Positions 7,887 to 14,004 of a DNA stretch of 22,782 nt are shown in pieces. How positions within the stretch are numbered: position 1 is the first letter of the stretch; each line of letters starts with the position of its first letter. The stretch lies in assembly GCA_016882585.1 (NCBI GenBank), contig VGPP01000010.1, positions 1 through 22,782 of the forward strand, written 5' to 3'. The notes under the pieces are model-generated. The model worked only from the letters and a program-made list of their open reading frames with translations. It had not been told where the DNA came from and did not search any database. The stretch comes from Cyanobacteria bacterium M_surface_7_m2_037 (lineage in GTDB: Bacteria; Cyanobacteriota; Cyanobacteriia; PCC-6307; Cyanobiaceae). A program made the translations under genes and the position numbers.

Positions 7887-7912
7887 AGCCGCCCCTGCAA
7901 GGGCGGCTTTTT
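7887..7912 (+). terminator. Rho-independent terminator of gap2
   Basis: An 8-bp GC-rich stem AGCCGCCC/GGGCGGCT with a 6-nt loop is followed directly by a run of T. It is 50 nt after the gap2 stop. It may also serve thiL, which ends at 7958 on the other strand, though its T-run is oriented for gap2. Confidence 0.88.
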
Positions 7913-7957
7913 GTTGCTTGGCTGCGCTGTGGGTTGCTCGCGACCCTGGCTGGCCGT

Positions 7958-8941
7958 TCAGCGGAAGTGCGTAAACCCTTGTTCCGCTGCCGCCAGCGCT
8001 TCGCCGCTCTCCTGCCAGCGCACCAGGCCTGGCTCTGCCTCCACAAGGCTGCCGATGCGGCTGGTGCCAGGTAAGGCCGCCAGCAGCGCCTCGGCCCAGC
8101 TGGGCGGCAGCGCCAGCACCAGCTCGAAATCCTCACCGCCTCCCAGGCACCAGTGTTCGCCGGCCTCGAGCTGAGCCAGTTCGGGATCGATCGGCAGCTG
8201 GCTGCGCTCCAGCACAGCCCCGCAGCCACTGGTGGCGGCAATCGCCTTCACGGCGGCCGCCAGACCATCGCTGCTGTCGGTGCCTCCCACGCGCCAGGGC
8301 AGGCCGCTGGGGCGGGTGCTGTGCAGGGCTGCTACGGCGTCCAGTCGCGGAGTGGGCCGGCGGTGGGCCTGGATCGCCCGCTGCCGCAGCTCTGGGCTCA
8401 CCTGGGCGGCCTCCAGCTCCTCCAGCAGCAGGGCCAGCCCCAGACGGCTCAGGCCATGGGGGCCGCTGCTGATCAGCCAGTCGCCCGGGCGCCCGTCGCC
8501 CCGCCGGATCGCTGTGCCATCGGCCAGGCGCCCCAGGGCGGTGATTGAGAGCAGCCGCTCGCGGCCGCTGCTGCAGTCGCCCCCAAGGATCACAGCCCCA
8601 TAGGGCTCCAGCGCATCGCGCAGCCCTGCGTACACCCCTTCCACCCAGCTCCAGGCGGTGTCACCGGGGGCCACCAGGGCCACGGTGATCCCCGCCACGC
8701 TCGTGCAGCCCATCGCCGCCAGATCCGAGAGGTTGGCGGCCGCGGCGCGCCAGCCCAGATCCCTGGGCCCGATGGTGGCGTCACTGAAGTGCACGCCCTC
8801 CACCAGCACATCGGTGTTCACCACCAGCTGCTGGCCGCTGCGTTCCTCCAGCAGAGCGGCGTCGTCGTTGAACTGGCCGGCGGGGGCGTAGGCGGCCAGG
8901 CGCCGCAGCAGCTCCCACTCGCCCAGGTCGCGCAGGCGCAC
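7958..8941 (-). CDS. thiL: Thiamine-monophosphate kinase ThiL
   Basis: ThiL phosphorylates thiamine monophosphate to the active diphosphate cofactor. The 327-residue protein starts MRLRDLGEWELLRRL, followed by FNDDAALL. It then shows the AIR-synthase-like motifs VVNTDVLVEGVHF and GWRAAAANLSDLAAMG. ATP and metal features are GGDCSSGRERLLSITALG and the C-terminal TDSSDGLAAAV and GGGEDFELVLAL. Start is a GTG at 8941, 4 nt downstream of the cyclophilin stop, so the two genes are probably cotranscribed. No functional link between them is obvious. Confidence 0.95.
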   Translation of the reverse strand: MRLRDLGEWELLRRLAAYAPAGQFNDDAALLEERSGQQLVVNTDVLVEGVHFSDATIGPRDLGWRAAAANLSDLAAMGCTSVAGITVALVAPGDTAWSWVEGVYAGLRDALEPYGAVILGGDCSSGRERLLSITALGRLADGTAIRRGDGRPGDWLISSGPHGLSRLGLALLLEELEAAQVSPELRQRAIQAHRRPTPRLDAVAALHSTRPSGLPWRVGGTDSSDGLAAAVKAIAATSGCGAVLERSQLPIDPELAQLEAGEHWCLGGGEDFELVLALPPSWAEALLAALPGTSRIGSLVEAEPGLVRWQESGEALAAAEQGFTHFR

Positions 8942-8945
8942 GGGA

Positions 8946-10019
8946 TCAGGCGTGCGCTTGGAGGTTCTCGGCCCCTTCGATCACCTTGGCCTTCACGATG
9001 CCGTCTTCGATGCCGAGCTCCTCGAGCACATCGAAACCGTCCACCACGTAGCCGAAGGCGCTGTAGCGGCCATCCACCAGGTTGAGGCCCGCGGGGGTGA
9101 GCTCTGCTTCGTAGAGGAAGAAGAAGAACTGCGACGATCCATCGTTGAGGGCTTCATCGGAATGGGCCCAGCCGAGGGTGCCGAGGGTGGCGAAGGGCAG
9201 CACCGGCTGAGCCGTGAACTGACCCAGATCCTCAAAGGTGGCGTTGTAGTAAGGCTCCGCTTCACCGGGCACCTTGATCTCGAGCGGAACGGTGCGCTCG
9301 ACCTTCGTTTTCGGGTCGATGTAGCCGGTTTCCGGGCCCTTGGGATCGCCGGTTTGGAGCACGTAGAAGTCTTCGGCGCGGGTGAAGGGAAGGCCGTTGT
9401 AGAAGCCTTTCTGAACCAGATCCACGAAGGCACCGGCCGTGAGCGGCGCGTTGTAGCCATCCACTACGGCGATCAAGGTGCCCTGGGTGGTTTCGATCTC
9501 CACGGTGGCGCGGCCGAGCAGGCGGGGCAGATCGGCGTATTCAGCCGGGATCTCAAACGGGAAATCGCCCACCAGCAGGGCCTCGAGCTGGCCGATGGTG
9601 CTCAGAGCGGTGCGGCGGGCCTCCAGGAAGCCGTCGCGATCGCTCACCTCGGTGGCAGCGGCCACCTCCTGCAGCTGCGTTTCCAGCTGATCCAGCAGGG
9701 CGCTGCCCACGGCTTGGTCAGCGCTGGGCAGGCTCTTGAGAATCGCCTCACGCTTGCTGCCCAGCAGCGTCTGGCTGCGGCGGGCTGTGGTGGTGAGGGC
9801 GCTCCAGCGTTTGGCGCGCAGGTCGTCGCTGGTGCTCTCCAGGCGGTGCTGCAGCTCCTGCAGATCCGGAGCATCGATCGGCAGGGCGTTGCGCAGGATC
9901 GCGGTGGGGTCCTTCACGGCGTTGCCGGGGGGCAGAGCGGCGTGGGCCGGGGCGGCGCCGATGGGGCCCCACAGGCCCAGCAGCACCACCAAGGCCAGGA
10001 GCCAGCGCTTGAGATCCAT
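8946..10019 (-). CDS. Secreted cyclophilin-type peptidyl-prolyl isomerase, CYP38/TLP40-like
   Basis: This 357-residue protein begins with a signal peptide (MDLKRWLLALVVLLGL, with likely cleavage after AHA near residue 27), so it should be exported, probably to the thylakoid lumen or periplasm. Residues 40-155 form an alpha-helical region typical of plant CYP38/TLP40, which assists photosystem II assembly. A divergent cyclophilin fold follows (about 170-350): VEIETTQGTLIAVVDGYNAP, FVDLVQKGFYNGLPFTR, GSSQFFFFLYE, and YSAFGYVVDGFDVL. The ATG at 10019 was chosen because the longer frame to 10304 is antisense to efp. Isomerase activity is uncertain because TLP40-type proteins vary at active-site residues. 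Confidence 0.9.
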   Translation of the reverse strand: MDLKRWLLALVVLLGLWGPIGAAPAHAALPPGNAVKDPTAILRNALPIDAPDLQELQHRLESTSDDLRAKRWSALTTTARRSQTLLGSKREAILKSLPSADQAVGSALLDQLETQLQEVAAATEVSDRDGFLEARRTALSTIGQLEALLVGDFPFEIPAEYADLPRLLGRATVEIETTQGTLIAVVDGYNAPLTAGAFVDLVQKGFYNGLPFTRAEDFYVLQTGDPKGPETGYIDPKTKVERTVPLEIKVPGEAEPYYNATFEDLGQFTAQPVLPFATLGTLGWAHSDEALNDGSSQFFFFLYEAELTPAGLNLVDGRYSAFGYVVDGFDVLEELGIEDGIVKAKVIEGAENLQAHA

Positions 10020-10057
10020 GCTGCAGCCTCGTTTCTGCCCGGACTCTGGCACAGCCG

Positions 10058-10063
10058 TACAAT
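10058..10063 (+). promoter_or_regulatory. Candidate -10 box of the efp-accB operon
   Basis: TACAAT matches the consensus at five of six positions and lies 24 nt before the efp ATG, inside the 67-nt divergent gap between the cyclophilin gene and efp. No convincing -35 hexamer is visible. The predicted leader is very short. Confidence 0.5.
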
Positions 10064-10086
10064 CCGGCCTGACCCGTTCTGCCGGA

Positions 10087-10647
10087 ATGATCTCAAGCAA
10101 CGACTTTCGTACCGGCACAACGATTGAGCTCGATGGCCAGGTCTGGCGCGTCGTTGAATTCCTGCACGTGAAGCCCGGCAAGGGGTCCGCGTTCGTGCGC
10201 ACCAAGCTCAAGGCGGTGCAGAGCGGCAACGTGGTGGAAAAAACCTTCCGCGCCGGCGAAACCGTGCCCCAGGCGCAGCTGGAGAAGGCTGTGCTGCAGC
10301 ACACCTACATGGAGGGCGACGACTACGTCTTCATGGACATGTCCTCCTACGAGGAAACCCGCCTGACCGCCAAGCAGATCGGCGATCAGCGCAAGTACCT
10401 CAAGGAAGGCATGGAGGTGAACGTTGTGTATTGGAACGGCAAGCCCCTGGAGGTGGAACTGCCCAACTCGGTGGTGCTGGAGATCACCGAAACCGATCCC
10501 GGCGTGAAGGGCGACACCGCCACCGGCGGCACCAAGCCCGCGATTGTGGAAACCGGCGCTCAGGTGATGGTGCCGCTGTTCCTGTCGATCGGTGAAAAGA
10601 TCAAGATCGACACCCGCACCGACAGCTACCTCGGCCGCGAGAACTGA
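10087..10647 (+). CDS. efp: Elongation factor P
   Basis: EF-P binds the ribosome and relieves stalling at proline runs. The 186-residue product has the KOW-like N-terminal domain MISSNDFRTGTTIELDG, the functional loop HVKPGKGSAF with the tip lysine at Lys32, and the two OB domains ending in GEKIKIDTRTDSYLGREN. The start is the ATG at 10087 with the family N-terminus; the frame upstream to 9736 is antisense to the cyclophilin gene. It lies 5 nt before accB, an efp-accB pair widespread in cyanobacteria and other bacteria. Confidence 0.97.
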   Translation: MISSNDFRTGTTIELDGQVWRVVEFLHVKPGKGSAFVRTKLKAVQSGNVVEKTFRAGETVPQAQLEKAVLQHTYMEGDDYVFMDMSSYEETRLTAKQIGDQRKYLKEGMEVNVVYWNGKPLEVELPNSVVLEITETDPGVKGDTATGGTKPAIVETGAQVMVPLFLSIGEKIKIDTRTDSYLGREN

Positions 10648-10652
10648 TCGCC

Positions 10653-11126
10653 ATGCAACTCGATCACAACCAACTGCGGGAGCTGATCGCTCTGCTCGGC
10701 GAGAGCGATATTCAGGAGCTCAAACTTGAAGGCGACGATTTCCGCCTCGAGCTGCGTCGCAATCTGCCGGCCAGCCAGCCCCAGGTGGTGATGCAAGCCG
10801 CGCCTGCTGCCCTGCCCGCACCGGTGGCGGCCGCTCCGGCCACGCCTTCTGTGGCACCTCCCGCCGCTCCTGCGGTGCGCAGCGATCTGGTGGAAATCAC
10901 CGCTCCGATGGTGGCCACCTTCTACCGCGCTCCCTCGCCTGGTGATCCGGCCTTTGTGGAGCTCGGCGCCCGCATCAACGTCGGCCAGACCGTCTGCATC
11001 CTCGAGGCGATGAAGCTGATGAACGAGCTGGAGTCGGAAGTGAGTGGCGAGGTGGTGGAGATCCTCGTGGAGAACGGCACCCCCGTGGAATTCGGCCAGG
11101 TGCTGATGCGCGTGAAGCCGGGCTAA
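10653..11126 (+). CDS. accB: Acetyl-CoA carboxylase biotin carboxyl carrier protein (BCCP)
   Basis: BCCP carries the biotin that moves CO2 between the carboxylase and transferase parts of acetyl-CoA carboxylase, the first step of fatty acid synthesis. The 157-residue protein has an N-terminal segment (1-40), an Ala/Pro-rich flexible linker (about 40-77) and the biotinyl domain with the EAMKLMNE motif (biotin lysine Lys121). The APMVATFYRAPSPGDPAFV stretch is characteristic of AccB. It follows efp by 5 nt and its stop overlaps the convergent pdxA stop by 4 nt. Confidence 0.97.
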   Translation: MQLDHNQLRELIALLGESDIQELKLEGDDFRLELRRNLPASQPQVVMQAAPAALPAPVAAAPATPSVAPPAAPAVRSDLVEITAPMVATFYRAPSPGDPAFVELGARINVGQTVCILEAMKLMNELESEVSGEVVEILVENGTPVEFGQVLMRVKPG

Positions 11127-12142
11127 CCCAGCTCCAGTGCCGTCGCCAAGGCAGCCTCCATGCTTGCTGCCCTGGCGATGCCGCGCCCGGCGATGTCAAA
11201 CCCCGTGCCGTGATCGGGTGAGGTGCGCAGAAAGGGCAGCCCGAGGCTCGTGTTCACGGCCTGATCAAAGGCCAGCAGCTTCACCGGGATCAGGCCCTGA
11301 TCGTGATACAGGGCTAGATAGCCATCGGCCGCTTGAGCCTGTTTGCCTCGCCAGGCCAGGCCGGCGTTGAGCCAGCAGGTATCGGGCGGCAGTGGTCCGA
11401 TCAGCTCCACCTGCGGATGCTGCTGCCGCCATGCATCCAGGCAGGGGATCAGCCAGTCCACCTCCTCGCGCCCCAGCTGCCCTGCCTCACCGGCATGGGG
11501 ATTGAGGCCCGCCACCACCAGCCTTGGCTGCGTGCGAAAGCGTTGGCAGAAGGCCAGCAGCACATCCAGTTTGTGGCTGATGCGTGCGCTATTCAGCTGT
11601 TGCGGCACGGCCGCCAGTGGGATGTGGGTGGTGGCCAGCAGCGTGTTGAGCCGCCAGCCGCTCTGGGGTGAGCGCGCCGTGAACAGCATCGAGGCTGCGG
11701 CCTTGCCGCAGAGCTCAGCCAGGCGTTCGGTTTGGCCTGGGTAGTGGTGGCCGGCGGCGTGCCAGGCGTGCTTGGCGATCGGTGCTGTCACCAAGGCGGT
11801 GCAGGCGCCGCTTTGCACTTGCTCCACAGCGGCGCTGAGCCAGTGAAAGCTGGCGTCGCCACTGGCCGCCCCGGATTGGCCTGGTGCCAGAGGCTGCTCC
11901 AGAGGGAGATCCAGCACCTCCAGCGTGGCCGGGTCGGCCAGGGGGGCCGTGCTGCAGGATTTCAGCTGTTGATAGGTGCGCTCCAGCCAGCGGCGGCAGC
12001 CCACCAGCAGCGGGGAAGGTTGATCGGCGGGCCACTGGTCCAGGGCTTTGAGCGTGACCTCCGCGCCGATCCCAGCTGGATCCCCCAGGGAGACGGCCAG
12101 GCGAACCCGCTTAGCGTGCGTGGGGCTGGCTGAGTGGAGCAT
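11123..12142 (-). CDS. pdxA: 4-hydroxythreonine-4-phosphate dehydrogenase PdxA
   Basis: PdxA oxidises 4-phosphohydroxy-L-threonine in the DXP-dependent route to pyridoxal phosphate. The 339-residue protein has SLGDPAGIGAE near the start, TAPIAKHAW, LNPHAGEAGQLG, YHDQGLIPVKL, FLRTSPDHGTGFDIAG and a typical C-terminus. Two expected metal-binding histidines are visible (ATTHIPLA and YHDQG). The motif normally written GHTE reads PGQTE here, so the third ligand is Gln unless neighbouring His residues replace it. The ATG at 12142 is the only suitable start near the domain edge; its bases are shared with the start of the divergent small gene at 12141. Confidence 0.94.
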   Translation of the reverse strand: MLHSASPTHAKRVRLAVSLGDPAGIGAEVTLKALDQWPADQPSPLLVGCRRWLERTYQQLKSCSTAPLADPATLEVLDLPLEQPLAPGQSGAASGDASFHWLSAAVEQVQSGACTALVTAPIAKHAWHAAGHHYPGQTERLAELCGKAAASMLFTARSPQSGWRLNTLLATTHIPLAAVPQQLNSARISHKLDVLLAFCQRFRTQPRLVVAGLNPHAGEAGQLGREEVDWLIPCLDAWRQQHPQVELIGPLPPDTCWLNAGLAWRGKQAQAADGYLALYHDQGLIPVKLLAFDQAVNTSLGLPFLRTSPDHGTGFDIAGRGIARAASMEAALATALELG

Positions 12143-12299
12143 GCTGCGCTGGTTGTTGTTGCTGCTGATCGCCTTCGGCCTGGTGAAAGGGGTGGAGAGC
12201 GGTTGGGTGGAGCTGCATTGGAATCGGCTCCTGCACGACGTGGGTGTGCCGTTTGTTCCCGATCCGGATGCTCCGGCGGAACCCAACGCCTCAACCTGA
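12141..12299 (+). CDS. Small membrane-anchored hypothetical protein (52 aa)
   Basis: No function is recognised. The product starts MLRWLLLLLIAFGLVKGVE, a single hydrophobic segment (about residues 2-15), followed by a short polar part with two Trp residues and a Pro/Asp/Ala-rich tail. It could be a single-pass membrane protein or a secreted peptide precursor. A conserved small gene next to pdxA is something I recall in picocyanobacteria, but only vaguely. Start ATG and the pdxA start ATG occupy the same CATG. It is convergent with the epimerase gene, with 5 nt between the stops. Confidence 0.6.
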   Translation: MLRWLLLLLIAFGLVKGVESGWVELHWNRLLHDVGVPFVPDPDAPAEPNAST

Positions 12300-12304
12300 T
12301 TCCA

Positions 12305-13219
12305 TCACGGCTGCTTGGCGCTGCGCCTTTGCTCCTCCGCCAGGCTGGCGGCGAAGCCTTCCCGGTAGCTGGGGTATCGCAGGCGGTAGCCCAGGTCGCC
12401 GCAGAGCAGGTTGTTGCGCACGCGGCGGTTGTCGGCCCAGAAGCTGAGGGCCATGGGGCTCATCTGCGGGGCGATCGCCTCGAAGCGCTGCACATTCGGC
12501 AGCTTGCAGCCCAGCAGGTGCGCGGCGTAGCCCAGGGTTTCGCTGGATGGGCAGGGAACGTTGTCGCTCACATTGATCACCGGTGGCCTGCGACCCTCCG
12601 CTTGATCGGTGGCATGCAGCAGGGCGCCCACGATGTCGTCCACATGGATGCGGCAGAACACCTGGCCGGGCTTGTGCACCAGCCGTGCCTGGCCGCTGCG
12701 CAGCTGCTCAAACGGACAGCGCCCTGGGCCGTAGATCGCCGGTAGGCGAAAGCTCTGTACCGGCAGGCCGCTGCTCAGCCAGCGCTGCTCGCACTGCAGC
12801 CGGGCCTGGCTGCGGGCCAGCGTGGGCTGGGTGGGGGAGTGCTCATCCACCCAGGCCCCCTGGCTGTCGCCATAGACGCCGGTGGTGGAGAGGTAGCCCA
12901 GCCAGCGCAGGGGCTGCTGGCGCAGGGGCTCCAGTAGATGCTCCAGCGCAGCATCGGAGCCCGAGGCATCCGGCGGCAGGGTGATCAGCACATGGCTGAG
13001 CTGCTCGGGCAGGGGGGGGATGGCCTGGGCTTCGGCGTCGAAGTGCAGCCAATGCAGGGGCGCAGTGCCCGGATCGGCTGGCTGCTCAGGCTTGCTGCGG
13101 CGGTAGGTGAGCCACACCTCGGCGCCGCGGGCGGCTGCGGCGCGGGCAAAGCGCTCGCCGCTGTAGCCCCCGCCCACCACAAGCACCCTGGCCCCCGGGT
13201 TGACAGCGCGGGAGGTCAT
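12305..13219 (-). CDS. NAD(P)-binding SDR/epimerase-like protein (YeeZ type)
   Basis: This 304-residue protein of the extended short-chain dehydrogenase superfamily has an N-terminal Rossmann motif, VLVVGGGYSGERFARAAAARG. A later strand, WLGYLSTTGVYGDSQG, resembles the epimerase pattern, and SFRLPAIYGPGR plus VHKPGQVFCRIHVDDIVGAL follow, as in YeeZ/NAD-dependent epimerases. I cannot see a YxxxK catalytic pair in the usual place after the DEHSP segment (ARSQARLQCEQ), so it may bind NAD(P) without classical epimerase chemistry. The substrate is unknown. It is divergent from the peptide gene at 13252 with 32 nt between the starts. Confidence 0.85.
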   Translation of the reverse strand: MTSRAVNPGARVLVVGGGYSGERFARAAAARGAEVWLTYRRSKPEQPADPGTAPLHWLHFDAEAQAIPPLPEQLSHVLITLPPDASGSDAALEHLLEPLRQQPLRWLGYLSTTGVYGDSQGAWVDEHSPTQPTLARSQARLQCEQRWLSSGLPVQSFRLPAIYGPGRCPFEQLRSGQARLVHKPGQVFCRIHVDDIVGALLHATDQAEGRRPPVINVSDNVPCPSSETLGYAAHLLGCKLPNVQRFEAIAPQMSPMALSFWADNRRVRNNLLCGDLGYRLRYPSYREGFAASLAEEQRRSAKQP

Positions 13220-13251
13220 GAGTACACCTGTATCACTGCTTGGATTCGGCG

Positions 13252-13479
13252 ATGACCGCTTCCTGTTTCTCTACTCCCCTGCCTGTGGCCCATGCGCTGC
13301 CCGTGGCCCACGGTCTGCGGCGTCCTTCGGTTCGCAGCCGGGTGCGTGTGCGTGGTCTGCTGCTGCCCGCAGTGCTGGGCCTGGTGCTGGGCGCGGCCCT
13401 GCTTGCACCGGAGCAGCCGCGCGCTCAGGCCGAGATCTGCCAGCGCCACAACGGTGTGGCGGCCTGCCGGATCTGGTGA
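13252..13479 (+). CDS. Small secreted peptide precursor, unknown function (75 aa)
   Basis: The product has a long basic N-region (RRPSVRSRVRVR), a strong hydrophobic core (GLLLPAVLGLVLGAALLAP) and a signal-peptidase-like site QPRAQA. This leaves a predicted mature peptide of only 15 residues, EICQRHNGVAACRIW, with two Cys eight positions apart that could form a disulfide loop. An upstream in-frame TTG at 13240 exists; the ATG at 13252 was preferred. I do not recognise the family. It could be a small periplasmic or secreted peptide, or a spurious frame with a hydrophobic stretch, but the clean signal-peptide grammar supports a real gene. Confidence 0.6.
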   Translation: MTASCFSTPLPVAHALPVAHGLRRPSVRSRVRVRGLLLPAVLGLVLGAALLAPEQPRAQAEICQRHNGVAACRIW

Positions 13480-13513
13480 GGGGTTTGCTCTGGCGTGGGC
13501 CGGCTGCGGTGGA

Positions 13514-13888
13514 TCAAGCCGCCTGCAGTTCCAGGCCGGAAGGGCCGGGGCTGGCCCACTGCAGCAGCCGCATCGCCAGGCGCAGGTCGCCGTCGGTCCA
13601 GGCGCGAATCGCCATGGCGCGGCGGGGGTCGTAGAAGCGCTGGCGGCGGTACCACTCGAAGGCATCGGCATCGCTTTTGCGGCCATTGCAGGCCAGGCAG
13701 GCCGGCACGCAGTTTTCCGTGGTGCTCAGCCCGCCGCGGCTCTGCGGCAGCACGTGATCGATTGATTCAGATGGTTTCCCGCAGTAAATGCAGGTCTTGT
13801 GTGTAAAGGAGTGGAGATTTTGTCTCCAGCGTCGAACGCGAAGTTTGGGGCACAGATCTTCAAGGAAAACCGCATCCCTGGCGTGCAT
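13514..13888 (-). CDS. HNH endonuclease
   Basis: This 124-residue protein has a complete HNH zinc-finger nuclease core: CIYCGKPSESIDHVLPQSRGG, followed by STTENCVPACLACNGRKSD. The first CxxC and the later CLAC form the structural zinc site. DHV supplies the catalytic His, and the later Asn (TENCVPACLACN) completes the motif. A C-terminal helix-rich tail (YDPRRAMAIRAWTDGDLRLAM) follows. Many cyanobacteria encode such small HNH proteins of unknown role. The ATG at 13888 is the only start before an in-frame stop at 13934. It is divergent from the SNF2 ATPase gene. Confidence 0.9.
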   Translation of the reverse strand: MHARDAVFLEDLCPKLRVRRWRQNLHSFTHKTCIYCGKPSESIDHVLPQSRGGLSTTENCVPACLACNGRKSDADAFEWYRRQRFYDPRRAMAIRAWTDGDLRLAMRLLQWASPGPSGLELQAA

Positions 13889-13891
13889 CCG

Positions 13892-13909
13892 CTTGGCTCG
13901 GTTGCCAAG
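13892..13909 (-). other. Short hairpin next to the HNH gene start
   Basis: CTTGGC (13892-13897) and GCCAAG (13904-13909) are 6-bp arms with a 6-nt loop. On the HNH strand the hairpin ends 4 nt before the ATG, so if transcribed it would cover the ribosome-binding region. Confidence 0.35.
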
Positions 13910-13976
13910 AGTTTGCCTGCGGTGGCTGGGATGTCAATGTGTCGAGCGATGCAGTTTTGAGGCTTGATCACGGTTC

Positions 13977-14004
13977 TTGCATCCAGCTAGGGGTTGCTTA
14001 GAAT
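13977..14004 (+). promoter_or_regulatory. Candidate sigma-70 promoter of the SNF2 ATPase gene
   Basis: TTGCAT (13977-13982) and TAGAAT (13999-14004) are separated by 16 nt, each matching consensus at four or five positions. The expected transcription start is near 14010. If correct, the TTG at 13994 cannot be the translation start of the helicase. Confidence 0.5.

Noticed and set aside
8952..10127. 391-codon plus-strand frame antisense to the cyclophilin gene
   Set aside because: The opposite strand carries a clear signal peptide and cyclophilin domain; this frame has neither.
13726..13971. 81-codon minus-strand frame overlapping the HNH gene start
   Set aside because: It has no motif and overlaps the complete HNH core in another frame.
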